Shown: positions 42,746 to 52,334, numbered from the stretch's first letter. The stretch is 64,000 nucleotides of DNA from JACKNG01 sp040220855 (GCA_040220855.1 JAVJVZ010000076.1:1-64000); one strand, 5' to 3'. Made by a program: numbers and translations. The notes: generated by a model not told the origin, from the letters alone.

Positions 42746-43984
42746 TCAGCGCTGCGCGAGGCGGCGCGTGTGCATGGCGAGCACCCCTGTCAGGACGAGC
42801 GCGAGCAGGTTGAGCACGCTCGAGCCGACGAAGGCGAGGTGGTAGCCGCCGCTGGCGTCGTAGAGCCAGCCGGCAGCATACGGACCGAAGGCGGCGGGTG
42901 CGCCGGCGACAGCGAAGATCACGCCGACGATACTGGCCATGTGGGTGCGACCGAAGAGGTCGCCGCACAGCGGCGGCAGCAGGGTCACCCCACCGCCGTA
43001 GGAGAACCCGAAGGCCAGCGCGGCGAGCCACAGCGGCGCCAGCGCAGTGACCTCGCCGAACGCGGCGAAGGCGGCGGCCTGCAGGGCAAACACGAAGACG
43101 AGCGCGGGGTAGCGTCCGATGCGATCGGAGACGATGCCGGCGGAAAGGCGCCCGGCGACGCCGCCGAGCCCGATGGCGGCGAGCAGCGAGGCGGCGCTGG
43201 CAGCGTCGTGGCCGAGGTCGTGCGCATGCGCCGGCAGGTGCACGAATGGCATGAACACGACCAGCCAGGAGCAGAAGTAGATCGCGATCACGAGCACGAA
43301 GCGCGCGCTGCGGCGGATGTCGGCAAGCGCGGCATCCACCCGCGGGGCGAGCGTGGTGTCGAGCGGCGCGGCGTCGCCGTCGGGTGCGAGACCGAGTGTT
43401 TCCGGGTCGCGCACCATGAAGCGCGCGGCGATGAGCATGGCGAGCGCGCTCGTCACCGCGATCACGGCAAGGGCGATGCGCCAGCCGCAGGCGACCATCA
43501 GCAGGCCGGCGAGCGGCGGCACGACGAAGTTGCCGAGGCTGGCGCCGCTCGAGGCAATCGCGACGGCCGTTCCGCGCCGCCGCGTGAACCAGCGGGCTAC
43601 GGTCGCGTTGCACGGCACCCAGGCCACGCTCATGCCGAGCGCGGCGACCACCCCGAGACTGAGCGCGAGCTGCCAGGGCGCACTCACCAGCGCGCTCGAA
43701 CCCCAACCGAGCCCGAGCAGCACGGCACCCATCGTGATTACCTGGCGCGGACCGAAGCGATCGGTGGCGCGCCCGGTGGCGGCGCTCAGCGCACTGTAGG
43801 CGAACACGTAGAGCGAATAGGGCAACGCAGTCTCGGCGCGACCCCAGCCGAGTTCCACCGCCATGCCGGTGACGAAAACGCCGTAGCTGAATTGCAGGCC
43901 ATAGGCGAGGAACAGCACGGCGAACGCGGCGGCGACCACGATCCAACCGTAGAAGGGCCGGTGGGCGGGCATCGCGACACTCAT
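42746..43984 (-). CDS. MFS transporter, oxalate/formate-antiporter-like
   Basis: A 412-residue, 12-helix MFS carrier. It opens with RPFYGWIVVAAAFAVLFLAYGLQFSYGVF, a pattern of the monocarboxylate/OFA-type group. ATDRFGPRQVI in loop 2-3, ARWFTRRRGTAVAIASSGASLG and RLSAGIVSDRIGRYPALV in loop 8-9 support the assignment. Substrate is probably an organic acid. It faces the opposite way to ydbH and ydbL on either side, which suggests later insertion between them. Confidence 0.85.
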   Translation of the reverse strand: MSVAMPAHRPFYGWIVVAAAFAVLFLAYGLQFSYGVFVTGMAVELGWGRAETALPYSLYVFAYSALSAATGRATDRFGPRQVITMGAVLLGLGWGSSALVSAPWQLALSLGVVAALGMSVAWVPCNATVARWFTRRRGTAVAIASSGASLGNFVVPPLAGLLMVACGWRIALAVIAVTSALAMLIAARFMVRDPETLGLAPDGDAAPLDTTLAPRVDAALADIRRSARFVLVIAIYFCSWLVVFMPFVHLPAHAHDLGHDAASAASLLAAIGLGGVAGRLSAGIVSDRIGRYPALVFVFALQAAAFAAFGEVTALAPLWLAALAFGFSYGGGVTLLPPLCGDLFGRTHMASIVGVIFAVAGAPAAFGPYAAGWLYDASGGYHLAFVGSSVLNLLALVLTGVLAMHTRRLAQR

Positions 43985-44270
43985 CGGCGCGGTGTGCCGG
44001 GGCTCACCGGGTAGGCGCAGGGAACGGACATCGACGGCAAGGGTCCATCCAGGGCGAGGGCGCCGCCGTGCACGTGGGCACGGCCGGAGCGGTTACTATT
44101 GAGCACGGCCGCCACGCCGGGGCCGCCGCGCGCGGCCGCGGTGAGGGGTGTTCGCATCGCTGCAGTCTAACCCGGGCGCGCAGCGTGGAACCCGACGGTG
44201 GCGGCACGGCCATGCATCCCGAGGTTACAGCACGGGCGCGAAGCTCGTGTGGCACGAGGACCGAAGCCAG

Positions 44271-44888
44271 ATGACCCTGAACCGTATCCTGTTCGCCGTC
44301 GCTGCCAGCGTGCTCGTCGGCTGCGTCACCATCAACATCTACTTCCCCGAAGCGGCCGCGCAACAGGCCGCCGATCGCATCATCGACGAAGTGCGCGGCC
44401 TCAACGGCGATGCCGCGCCGGCGCCCACCACGCCCAACGGCGAGCCGACCTCCGGGCGCGATTCGGCACTCACGCGGTCGCTCGTCGCGGTCGGTACCCG
44501 CGTGCTCGACTGGCTGGTGCCGGCGGCTGCGGCCGCACCCAATTTCGATGCCAGCTCGCCCGCCTCGCGCGCGCTGGAGCAATCGCTCAAGGCACGCTTT
44601 CCGCGCATCAAGCCCTACCTCGACTCCGGCGCGGTCGGGCTGACCAACGCCGGCCTGCTCGAGATCCGCGATCGCAACGCCATTCCTCTCGCCGAGCGCA
44701 ACGCCGTCCGTCAACTCGTGACCGAGCAGAACACCGACTGGGAAGCGCTGTACAAGGAGATCGCGCGCATCAACGGTCACCCCGAGTGGGTCGACCAGAT
44801 CCGCAAGGTATTCGCCGAGCGCTGGGTGGCGAAGGCGAGCCGTGGCTGGTTCTACCGTGCGCCGGGCGGCGGCTGGCAGCAGAAGTAG
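44271..44888 (+). CDS. ydbL: DUF1318 (YdbL-like) lipoprotein
   Basis: From the ATG at 44271 (GAGGACC upstream) the product is 205 residues. A lipobox VLVGC (Cys18) is followed by VTINIYFPEAAAQQAADRII, the typical opening of long DUF1318 proteins. The last 95 residues match YdbL: KPYLDSGAVGLTNAGLLEIR, NAVRQLVTEQNTDWEALYKE, and the closing WFYRAPGGGWQQK. E. coli YdbL is about 108 residues and periplasmic, so this lipid-anchored form is longer at the N-terminus. It is the expected partner of YdbH at 40675. Confidence 0.83.
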   Translation: MTLNRILFAVAASVLVGCVTINIYFPEAAAQQAADRIIDEVRGLNGDAAPAPTTPNGEPTSGRDSALTRSLVAVGTRVLDWLVPAAAAAPNFDASSPASRALEQSLKARFPRIKPYLDSGAVGLTNAGLLEIRDRNAIPLAERNAVRQLVTEQNTDWEALYKEIARINGHPEWVDQIRKVFAERWVAKASRGWFYRAPGGGWQQK

Positions 44889-44979
44889 CCGGCTGGCGCG
44901 GCGCCGACGCACCGTGACGCGCATTCGCGCCGGCTGAGTACCCATCGACGAGAGTGTCGAGATCGCGCTGACGCTCGCC

Positions 44980-45666
44980 GTGCTGGGCGCGGCGAGCACC
45001 GTCCACGCCAGTGTCGGCTTCGGCACTGCGCTCGTCGCGATGCCGTTGCTGGTGCCGTTGCTCGGCTTCGCCGTGGCGACACCGCTGGTCGGCCTGGCGG
45101 CCCTGTTCAGCGTGCTGATGGTGCTGGGGCGCGAATGGCGCGCGCTCGCGCCGCGCGCAGCGGCACGCCTGCTCGTCGCCACGTTGCCCGGCATTCCGCT
45201 CGGCGCCGCGCTGGTCATGCTCGCGCCATCGAGCTGGTTGCGCGCCGGGCTCGGCGTGCTGCTCGTCGCCTACGGTGGGTGGAGCCTCGCGCGGCCGCGC
45301 CTGCCGCGCCTCGCCGAAGGTCGCAGCGTCTACGTATTCGGCTTCCTCGCCGGGCTGCTCGGCGGCGCGTACAACACCAATGCACCACCGCTGGTGCTGT
45401 ACGGTGCGCTGGTGCGCTGGCCACCGGCACGCTTTCGCGCGACCTTGTCCGGCTATTTCCTCTTCGCCGCGGCTGCCATCTGCCTCGGCCATGCGCTGTC
45501 CGGCTTGTGGACGGCGCGCGTATTGACCCTGCTCGCGTACGCGGCCCCCGTGATCGTTGCCGGCAACCTGTCAGGCGCGTGGCTCGCGCGGCGCATCCCG
45601 CAGGCGCGCTTCACCGTCGTGCTGTACGCGTTGCTGGTCCTGCTCGGTGCATTGATGCTGGCGTGA
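44980..45666 (+). CDS. TSUP family (TauE/SafE-like) permease
   Basis: A 228-residue membrane protein with about seven hydrophobic segments. The first half has STVHASVGFGTALVAMPLLVPLLG and the second GFLAGLLGGAYNTNAPPLVLYGAL, the paired G-F-G and GxxGG(A)xN signatures of TSUP permeases. The GTG at 44980 starts just before the first motif. An upstream in-frame CTG (44968) or even ATC could add a few residues, and no good ribosome site is visible. Members export sulfite, sulfonates or organosulfur anions, so substrate is open. Confidence 0.8.
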   Translation: MLGAASTVHASVGFGTALVAMPLLVPLLGFAVATPLVGLAALFSVLMVLGREWRALAPRAAARLLVATLPGIPLGAALVMLAPSSWLRAGLGVLLVAYGGWSLARPRLPRLAEGRSVYVFGFLAGLLGGAYNTNAPPLVLYGALVRWPPARFRATLSGYFLFAAAAICLGHALSGLWTARVLTLLAYAAPVIVAGNLSGAWLARRIPQARFTVVLYALLVLLGALMLA

Positions 45667-45910
45667 ATCGCCGCGGTTGCGCCGCCGTGGTGCAAAAGCG
45701 CGCGGCGCGGCGGCGACCCGCGTGGAATTTCCTCGTCACCCTAACGGTCACGGCCCCAATTGGTGTAGATTCTTCGCGCGGCGGCCGCAGCGCACGCCGC
45801 TAAATCCATGAAATCAATGAGTTGCGCACCGGCGCATGCTGCGACGGCGGTTACACTCGCGGCGCCGCGCGACCATGAACGAACACGCAGCAGATGAGAG
45901 GCGTTCATTT

Positions 45911-47221
45911 ATGAGCAAACCCGCAGACAGCGCGTCGACCGGCGCCGCCAGGCTGGACATCGCCACCCAGGCGACCGAGTATCCCGTGCGTTCCGGCACC
46001 GTCGGCCCGAGTGTGATCGACATCTCGAAGCTCTACGCGCAGACCGGCCATTTCACCTACGACCCGGGCTTCACGTCGACCGCGAGCTGCGAGTCGAAGA
46101 TCACCTACATCGATGGCGACCAGGGCGTGCTGCTCTATCGTGGCTATCCCATCGATCAGCTCGCCGAGCAGAGCAACTTCGTCGAGGTCGCCTACCTGCT
46201 GCTGAACGGCGAGCTGCCGAATCGCTCCGCGTACGACGAGTTCGAGCACGCCATCACGCACCACACGATGGTGCACGAACAGCTCCATGATTTCTTTTCC
46301 GGTTTCCGCCGTGACGCGCACCCGATGGCGATCATGTGCGGCGTGGTCGGCGCCTTGTCCGCCTTCTACCACGACTCCACCGACATCAACGATCCCTACC
46401 AGCGCCTGGTCGCCAGCCGGCGCCTGATCGCGAAGATGCCGACCATCGCCGCGATGGCGTTCAAGTACTCGATTGGCCAGCCCTTCGTGTATCCCTCCAA
46501 CGAGCTCGACTACACCGCGAACTTCCTCAAGATGTGCTTCGCGGTGCCTGCCGCCGAGTACACGGTGAGCCCGACGCTCGCGCGCGCGATGGAACGCATC
46601 TTCATCCTGCATGCGGATCACGAGCAGAACGCTTCGACCTCGACCGTACGCCTGGCGAGTTCCTCCGGCGCCAACCCGTTCGCCTGCATCGCTGCCGGCA
46701 TCGCGTGCCTGTGGGGCCCGGCGCACGGTGGCGCCAACGAGGCGGCGCTCAACATGCTGGCCGAGATCGGCAGCGTCGAGCGGATTCCCGAGTACGTCGC
46801 CAAGGCCAAGGACAAGAACGATCCGTTCCGCCTCATGGGCTTCGGTCACCGCGTGTACAAGAACTACGACCCGCGCGCCAAGGTCATGCAGCAGACCTGC
46901 CACGAAGTGCTCTCCGAGCTCGGCATCAAGGACGATCCGCTGCTGGAAGTGGCGATGGAGCTCGAGAAGATCGCACTCTCCGACGAGTACTTCATCGAGA
47001 AGAAGCTCTATCCCAACATCGATTTCTATTCCGGCATCACGCTGAAGGCGATGGGCTTCCCCACCACCATGTTCACGGCGCTCTTCGCGCTCGCACGCAC
47101 GGTCGGCTGGGTCGCGCAGTGGAACGAGATGATCGAGGATCCGAGCCAGCGCATCGGACGTCCGCGCCAGCTCTACACCGGTTACACGCAGCGCGACTAC
47201 GTGCCGCTGGTGAAGCGCTGA
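45911..47221 (+). CDS. gltA: Citrate synthase
   Basis: A 436-residue type II (hexameric, Gram-negative) citrate synthase from the ATG at 45911. Another in-frame ATG lies at 45875. Key landmarks are the N-terminal GFTSTASCESKITYIDGDQG, the oxaloacetate/catalytic His region LWGPAHGGANEAALNML, FGHRVYKNYDPRAKVM and YPNIDFYSGITLKAMGFPT with the catalytic Asp, then ARTVGWVAQWNEM. It forms citrate from acetyl-CoA and oxaloacetate in the cytoplasm. NADH-inhibition residues were not checked. The 244-base upstream region should hold its promoter. Confidence 0.97.
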   Translation: MSKPADSASTGAARLDIATQATEYPVRSGTVGPSVIDISKLYAQTGHFTYDPGFTSTASCESKITYIDGDQGVLLYRGYPIDQLAEQSNFVEVAYLLLNGELPNRSAYDEFEHAITHHTMVHEQLHDFFSGFRRDAHPMAIMCGVVGALSAFYHDSTDINDPYQRLVASRRLIAKMPTIAAMAFKYSIGQPFVYPSNELDYTANFLKMCFAVPAAEYTVSPTLARAMERIFILHADHEQNASTSTVRLASSSGANPFACIAAGIACLWGPAHGGANEAALNMLAEIGSVERIPEYVAKAKDKNDPFRLMGFGHRVYKNYDPRAKVMQQTCHEVLSELGIKDDPLLEVAMELEKIALSDEYFIEKKLYPNIDFYSGITLKAMGFPTTMFTALFALARTVGWVAQWNEMIEDPSQRIGRPRQLYTGYTQRDYVPLVKR

Positions 47222-47241
47222 GCGGGGGCGACGTCGCGCGC

Positions 47242-47721
47242 ATGAGCGATTTCGCCACGGCGCGCGACGCGCGCTGGTTCGAGGACTACGTGCCGGGCGC
47301 GGTGCACGAATTCGGCCGCTACGTGGTGGGCGAGGACGAATTGCTCGACTTCGCCCGCCGCTACGATCCCCAGCCTTTCCATATCGACGAGGAGGCTGCC
47401 GCGCAGACCCAGTACGGCGGCCTCATCACCAGTGGCTGGCATACCTGCGCGATGATGATGCGCATGCTGGTCGATCACTACATTTCGAGCGTGGCGAGCC
47501 TCGGTTCGCCTGGCGTCGACGAGGTGCGCTGGCTGCGCCCGGTGCGTCCAGGCGATGTCCTGCGCGTTCGCGTGAGCGTGCTGGACGCGCGCGTCTCGCG
47601 CTCCAAGCCCGATCGCGGGCTCGTGCATTCCGCCATCGAGGTGCTCGATCACGACGATAACGTCGTCATGACGATGAAGACCCTCGGATTCTTCCTGCGC
47701 AGGGAGACTGCGACGCCCTGA
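47242..47721 (+). CDS. MaoC-like dehydratase
   Basis: A 159-residue hot-dog-fold enzyme 20 bases after gltA. The hydratase motif is DFARRYDPQPFHIDEEAA, with the catalytic Asp and His in the R-hydratase-2 pattern, followed by YGGLITSGWHTCAMMMRML. The central strands DEVRWLRPVRPGDVLRVRV are typical. Such proteins hydrate enoyl-CoAs or act in methylmalonate or mesaconyl-CoA type pathways. The frame extends far upstream only through a shadow of gltA. Confidence 0.9.
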   Translation: MSDFATARDARWFEDYVPGAVHEFGRYVVGEDELLDFARRYDPQPFHIDEEAAAQTQYGGLITSGWHTCAMMMRMLVDHYISSVASLGSPGVDEVRWLRPVRPGDVLRVRVSVLDARVSRSKPDRGLVHSAIEVLDHDDNVVMTMKTLGFFLRRETATP

Positions 47722-47815
47722 GCCGGGCTGCAGCGTGACGGCTTCCTGTCGCACGGCGCTTTCGCCGTCTACACTGTACAAGACGTTCCACTGCGCTCCC
47801 GCAAGGAGGCCGTCC

Positions 47816-48334
47816 ATGGACCGTCGTCTCTATTTTGTGCTTCCCGATCTCGCTACAGCCCAGGCAGTCGAACGCGACCTGTTACTGGCCCGGGTCGAAG
47901 AACGGCGGATGCACTTCGTTGCCCGGCGCGGCACCGACCTCGCCGACCTGCCGGAAGCGACGCTCGGGCAGAAGTCCGACATCCGCCACGGTGTCTTCGT
48001 CGGCCTCGTCAGCGGCCTGCTGGTCGGTGGGGCGATCGGACTCTTGCTCTACCTGCGTCCCGAACTGGTCGGCATTGCCGTGCACCCGGGCCTCATCGTC
48101 GTGCTGGCCGCGTTCGGTGCCGTGTTCGGCATCGCCACCTCGGGTTTCCTGATCGGCTCGAGCACGCCGAACGTGCATCTGAAGGCGTTCGAGCGCGATT
48201 TCGCGCGCGGTCGCATCGTGCTGATGCTGGACCTGCCGCGCGAGCGGGTCGACGAGGTGCGCGAGCTCATTCACGCGCATTTCCCCGCTGCCGAGGACCA
48301 TGGCATCGACGCGACGATGCCGGCCTTCCCCTGA
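47816..48334 (+). CDS. DUF1269-like membrane protein
   Basis: A 172-residue protein from the ATG at 47816, with AAGGAGG upstream. A soluble N-terminal domain (LPDLATAQAVERDLLLARVE) precedes two transmembrane segments (VFVGLVSGLLVGGAIGLLLYL and LIVVLAAFGAVFGIATSGFL) and a short soluble tail (RIVLMLDLPRERVDEVREL). This DUF1269-like layout is common in stress or membrane-integrity proteins, and the function is unknown. TACACT at 47770-47775 is a possible -10 box. Confidence 0.65.
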   Translation: MDRRLYFVLPDLATAQAVERDLLLARVEERRMHFVARRGTDLADLPEATLGQKSDIRHGVFVGLVSGLLVGGAIGLLLYLRPELVGIAVHPGLIVVLAAFGAVFGIATSGFLIGSSTPNVHLKAFERDFARGRIVLMLDLPRERVDEVRELIHAHFPAAEDHGIDATMPAFP

Positions 48335-48340
48335 GCGGAG

Positions 48341-49390
48341 TCAGCGTGCGGGGCGGCCGTGCGCGCCGCCGACGCCGTGAATGCCGTGGCGCTCGAGCAA
48401 AGCCGACAGGGTGCGGTAGAGCTGGGCGAGGCGCGCGACGAAGTCGGCCGAGAAGCCCGCCGCGAGATCGGCCTGGCGCAGCGCGCCGAACTGGTGATCG
48501 AAAAAGATGGCGTCGCGGAAGCGGTGACAGAACACCGCCGGCGCGAGCGCGTTGACGTCGCCGCGCGAAGCCGCCACCTGAGCCAGGCGCGGCTCGAGGT
48601 CGAGCCACTCGCCGCGTAGTTGAGCGGCGATGTTCTCGACTGCCTCGGTGACGAGCAGGGTGGCGCGCAGGTCGATCGACTCGAGCAGCGACAAGCCGCC
48701 GCTGCTCGCGCCGCCGCCCGCGCCGCTCTCGTCGGCGCTGAGCGCGCTCGCCACGCTCGGCAGCGCCTCCGCGATGATCGCCTCGTGCAGGCGCGGGCGG
48801 GCGGCGGCGAGTTCGGCCTCGAAGGTGGCGAAGCGACGGTCCTCTGCATCGGATTGTGCCGCTGCGCGACGCCCGGCGAGGTGGGCGGCGAGTCCGTCGA
48901 GGTAGGCCTCGCCGACCGCCGGCAGCTGCTGGCGGATGCTCGCCAGGCACAGCGCCGCGATGGCGTCGGCGGTCATCTCCGGCGCGGCTGCGGCCGCTTT
49001 CGCAGACGGCGCCGCCGCAGGTGCCGCGGGGCTGCGTGCGAGGCTCGTCAGCGCGCTGCGGCTGTCCGCATCGAGTGCGACGAGACCGACCTCGATGCCG
49101 CGCGGGCCGCGCGCGCGCAGCCGTCCGAGCAGGCTCGTGCGGCGTGTGTTCTCGCCGTTGCCCGCCTTGAAGATGATCACCACCCCGGCGCCCTGCGTGG
49201 CCCAGCGCTCGTCGACCGCGCCGGACGGGCCGTCGAAAGCGAGCAGCAGTACGTCATCGCGCCATTCGCGCATGATCATCGGCATCACCGAGGGCGCCAG
49301 GCCGGCAACCAGGGCACGTGCGCGCAGCACCTGGCGGGCAGCGCTACCGGCATCACGGGACGGGTTCCTGGGCTTCGCTTCCTGCGTCAT
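48341..49390 (-). CDS. Uncharacterised protein, DUF1631-like
   Basis: A 349-residue protein that I can describe but not name firmly. Residues about 35-115 form a beta-rich module (VLLLAFDGPSGAVDERWATQ, TSLLGRLRARGPRGIEVGLVAL) that could be PilZ-like. A low-complexity alanine stretch (120-140) links it to an all-helical region (about 140-349) with DAIAALCLASIRQQLPAVGE, LLESIDLRATLLVTEAVENI and FRDAIFFDHQFGALRQADLA. This resembles DUF1631-type proteins of proteobacteria. No catalytic motif or signal peptide is seen. Confidence 0.45.
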   Translation of the reverse strand: MTQEAKPRNPSRDAGSAARQVLRARALVAGLAPSVMPMIMREWRDDVLLLAFDGPSGAVDERWATQGAGVVIIFKAGNGENTRRTSLLGRLRARGPRGIEVGLVALDADSRSALTSLARSPAAPAAAPSAKAAAAAPEMTADAIAALCLASIRQQLPAVGEAYLDGLAAHLAGRRAAAQSDAEDRRFATFEAELAAARPRLHEAIIAEALPSVASALSADESGAGGGASSGGLSLLESIDLRATLLVTEAVENIAAQLRGEWLDLEPRLAQVAASRGDVNALAPAVFCHRFRDAIFFDHQFGALRQADLAAGFSADFVARLAQLYRTLSALLERHGIHGVGGAHGRPAR

Positions 49391-49558
49391 GATCGCTCAC
49401 CGGGACCGGACCCGCGCATGTTACGCCGCGCGGCGGCGGCCTGGCACCCTCCTCGTGCACGCGAAACGCGCCCGTCCGGCGTGGCCGGATACCGTCGGCG
49501 CTTGCAAAGCACGGCCGGATCGGGTGTTCTGCGCGCGCCTGCCCCGAGGAAGCCGCGC

Positions 49559-50431
49559 ATGAAGATCGCCCGTTATGCCTATCGTGGTGCGACATTGGTC
49601 GGACGTGTCGACGTCGCCGCCCGCCAGGTCATTCCGCTCGACGTCGATCACGGCGCCACCGACGTCGTCATCGCTCTCGCCGAGCGTCTCGTCGCCGGTA
49701 GTACCGTGAACGACGCCGGTGCGGCCGTCGCCGTCGATGCGGTCACCTGGCTCGCTCCGATCATCAGGCCACGCAAGAACATCCTGTGCATCGGCAAGAA
49801 CTATCGCGAACATGCGCTCGAGTTTGCGCGGAGCGGTTTCGACGCTGCCGCGGGTGGCGGTGATGCCGTGCCGAGCGCACCCATCGTCTTCACCAAGGCG
49901 CCCTGCACGGTGATCGGTGCGAGCGCCGACATCACGGTACCCTGGAACTTGACGCAGCAGGTCGATTACGAGGGCGAACTCGGCGTCGTCGTCGGCCGAC
50001 CCGGGCGCGCCATCGACCCCGCCAACGCATGGGACCACGTGTTCGCCTACACCATCATCAACGATGTCACCGCGCGTGACCTGCAGGCGCGTCACCGGCA
50101 GTGGCATCTCGGCAAGTCTATCGACACCTTCTGCCCGATGGGCCCTTGGCTGACCACCGCCGACGAGGTCGACCCGCTGGAGCTCGTGCTCGAAACGCAC
50201 GTCAATGGCGAGCTTCGCCAGCAGGCCAGCACGCGCGACCTGATCTTCGACATTCCTACGCTGATCGCGACACTGTCGGCGAGCATGACGCTGGAGACCG
50301 GTGACGTCATCGCGACCGGCACGCCGGCCGGCGTCGGCGCCGGTTTCGATCCGCCGCGTTTTCTCGTCCCGGGCGATCGCGTCGAGGTCAGCATCAGCGG
50401 CCTGGGTCGCCTCGATAACGGCGTGGTATGA
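49559..50431 (+). CDS. Fumarylacetoacetate hydrolase family protein
   Basis: A 290-residue FAH-superfamily enzyme from the ATG at 49559 (GAGGAAG upstream). The metal site is clear: QQVDYEGELGVVVGRP with the E-x-E pair, preceded by RPRKNILCIGKNYREHALEF and followed by NDVTARDLQARHRQWHLGKS, GPWLTTADEV and ATGTPAGVGAGF. Such enzymes hydrolyse or isomerise 2-hydroxyalkenoates, acylpyruvates or fumarylacetoacetate at the end of aromatic degradation. In this catabolic neighbourhood a ring-cleavage product is plausible. Specificity is unproven. Confidence 0.9.
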   Translation: MKIARYAYRGATLVGRVDVAARQVIPLDVDHGATDVVIALAERLVAGSTVNDAGAAVAVDAVTWLAPIIRPRKNILCIGKNYREHALEFARSGFDAAAGGGDAVPSAPIVFTKAPCTVIGASADITVPWNLTQQVDYEGELGVVVGRPGRAIDPANAWDHVFAYTIINDVTARDLQARHRQWHLGKSIDTFCPMGPWLTTADEVDPLELVLETHVNGELRQQASTRDLIFDIPTLIATLSASMTLETGDVIATGTPAGVGAGFDPPRFLVPGDRVEVSISGLGRLDNGVV

Positions 50432-50550
50432 ATCGGCCGCGGTGTGCGCGCGGGCATGACGCAGCGCTGCACGACGTGCGAAGATCGCCACGCCGCCAGC
50501 GTCCACGGGCGCCGGCGAAGTTCCGTCAGTTTCGCAGGAGTATCCTTATC

Positions 50551-51123
50551 GTGAGCACGCATCGCGTCGTCGTTCTCCGTTTCCTGGTCTTGCTGTGCGC
50601 CTTGCATGCACTCGCCGGCTGCGCGCCGCTGACCGCCACGGGCGCCGCCATCTCCGGCGATCGCCGCACCACTGGAACGGTCATCGACGACGAGCAGATC
50701 GAGAGCAAGGCGAACAAGTTCTTTGCCGCCGATGCCGAGCTCGCGCAGTCGTGCCACATCAACGTGACGAGCTACAACCAGCAGGTGCTGCTGACCGGCG
50801 AGTGTCCGACCGAGCAGCTCCGCGCGAAGGCCGCCGATTACACCGGCCGAGTCGCCAAGGTGCGCCACATCTTCAACGAGATCGCGCTCGACGCGCCGAG
50901 CCCCCTGGGCTCGCGCACGAACGACGGCCTCATCACCACCCGCGTGCGCGCCAAGCTGCTGACCATTGCAGACCTTCCCGAATCGAACATCAAGGTCGTT
51001 ACCGAGGCCGGGGTGGTCTACTTGATGGGTTTGGTCGACGCACAGTCCGGTAACGTCGCTGCCGAGGCGGCCAGTACGATCGGGGGCGTCGCCAAGGTGG
51101 TCAAGCTGTTCGAGCATCCCTGA
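50551..51123 (+). CDS. BON-domain lipoprotein (DolP/OsmY-like)
   Basis: A 190-residue lipoprotein from the GTG at 50551 (AGGAG ten bases upstream), with lipobox LHALAGC (Cys24). Two BON domains follow: SCHINVTSYNQQVLLTGECP...KVRHIFNEI and ITTRVRAKLL...NIKVVTEAGVVYLMGLVDA. This is the DolP (YraP) layout, an outer-membrane lipoprotein involved in envelope integrity and phospholipid binding. The neighbouring FAH gene probably has nothing to do with this role. Confidence 0.9.
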   Translation: MSTHRVVVLRFLVLLCALHALAGCAPLTATGAAISGDRRTTGTVIDDEQIESKANKFFAADAELAQSCHINVTSYNQQVLLTGECPTEQLRAKAADYTGRVAKVRHIFNEIALDAPSPLGSRTNDGLITTRVRAKLLTIADLPESNIKVVTEAGVVYLMGLVDAQSGNVAAEAASTIGGVAKVVKLFEHP

Positions 51124-51140
51124 GGCCGGCTGCACTGCGG

Positions 51141-52334
51141 GTGCCGCACGAGACCGCTCGCATGCTGCGTGAAGAAATCGAGGCGCTCGAGCAGAACGGC
51201 ATCACGCGCGTTGCCATGAGCCGCCTCGGTGATCCGGCGGTGATTCCCCTGTGGTTTGGCGAGGGCGACGCGGTCACGCCGGAATACATCCGCACCGCAG
51301 CCAAGCAGGCACTCGACGACGGCTATACGTTCTACGGTCACATGCGCGGGCGCGCCGAACTGCGCGCTGCCATCAAGTTCTATCTCGATCGCCTCTACGG
51401 CATCGACCTCGATCCAGACCGCCTCACCGTGCCGGGCTCGACCATGCTCGCGGTGACCATGGCGGTGCAGATGACGCAGACCAGCGGCATGCACGGCCTC
51501 ATCGTGTCGCCTCACTGGCCGAACGTCGATCGCGCCTGGCAGGTCAGCGGGGCGCGTTTCGACACCGTGCGGCAACGGCCGACCGATGCCGGCTGGCGAC
51601 TCGACCTCGATGACGTACGCGCAGCGCTCAGGCCCGACACGCGTGCCTTGTTCGTCAACAGCCCGTGCAACCCTACCGGCTGGGTCATGCGTGCCGACGA
51701 GCAGCGCGAACTGCTCGCACTGGCGCGCGAGCACGGTTTCGTCATCATCGCCGACGAGGTCTATCACCGCACCGTGTTCGACGCCGAGGCCGCGCCGTCA
51801 TTTCTCCAGATTGCAGCCGACGACGATCCGTTGATCGTGGTCAACGGTTTTTCCAAGGCCTGGGCGATGACCGGCTGGCGTCTCGGCTGGATGGTGACGC
51901 CGCCGCGTTTCGCGACGCAGATGGCAGTGCTCTCGGAATGCTTCAACACCAGTGCACCGTCATTCGTGCAGCGGGCCGGCATTGCCGCACTGGAAGCGGG
52001 CGAAGCGACCATCGCCGAACTGCGCGCCCAGTACCGCGCCGGCCGCGAATGCGTGCTGGCGCATCTCGGTGATCACCCGCTGGTCGACCTGCCGTACCCC
52101 GAAGGTGCGTTCTACGCGTTTCCGCGTGTGCGCGGGCTGCACTCGAGCCTCGCTTTCGTCGAAGGCGTACTCGCCGAGGAGAACGTCGGTCTTGCACCCG
52201 GCTATACCTTCGGCCCGGGCAACGAGGCGCACTTTCGCCTGTGTTACGCACAGTCGGTGGCGCGACTCGATACCGCCCTCGCGCGCATCGTGCGCTACCT
52301 CGAGCGTCACGCCGATGAATTCGCCGCGAGTTGA
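51141..52334 (+). CDS. Class I/II PLP-dependent aminotransferase
   Basis: A 397-residue fold-type I aminotransferase, starting at a GTG 17 bases after the BON gene. The PLP lysine is Lys239 in NGFSKAWAMTGWRLGW. Asn177 (NSPCNPTGWV), Asp205 and Tyr208 (IIADEVYHR) also contact PLP, and the carboxylate-binding Arg sits in ARLCYAQSVARLD-type sequence near the C-terminus (HFRLCYAQS). It resembles aspartate/aromatic or alanine-type enzymes (AspC/AlaC relatives). The substrate pair is not evident. An intrinsic-terminator hairpin follows at 52483. Confidence 0.9.
   Translation: MPHETARMLREEIEALEQNGITRVAMSRLGDPAVIPLWFGEGDAVTPEYIRTAAKQALDDGYTFYGHMRGRAELRAAIKFYLDRLYGIDLDPDRLTVPGSTMLAVTMAVQMTQTSGMHGLIVSPHWPNVDRAWQVSGARFDTVRQRPTDAGWRLDLDDVRAALRPDTRALFVNSPCNPTGWVMRADEQRELLALAREHGFVIIADEVYHRTVFDAEAAPSFLQIAADDDPLIVVNGFSKAWAMTGWRLGWMVTPPRFATQMAVLSECFNTSAPSFVQRAGIAALEAGEATIAELRAQYRAGRECVLAHLGDHPLVDLPYPEGAFYAFPRVRGLHSSLAFVEGVLAEENVGLAPGYTFGPGNEAHFRLCYAQSVARLDTALARIVRYLERHADEFAAS

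Noticed and set aside
44065..44084. GCCGTGC-N6-GCACGGC hairpin as a terminator
   Set aside because: It has no T-tract and lies upstream of both neighbouring genes, so it is at most a leader structure.
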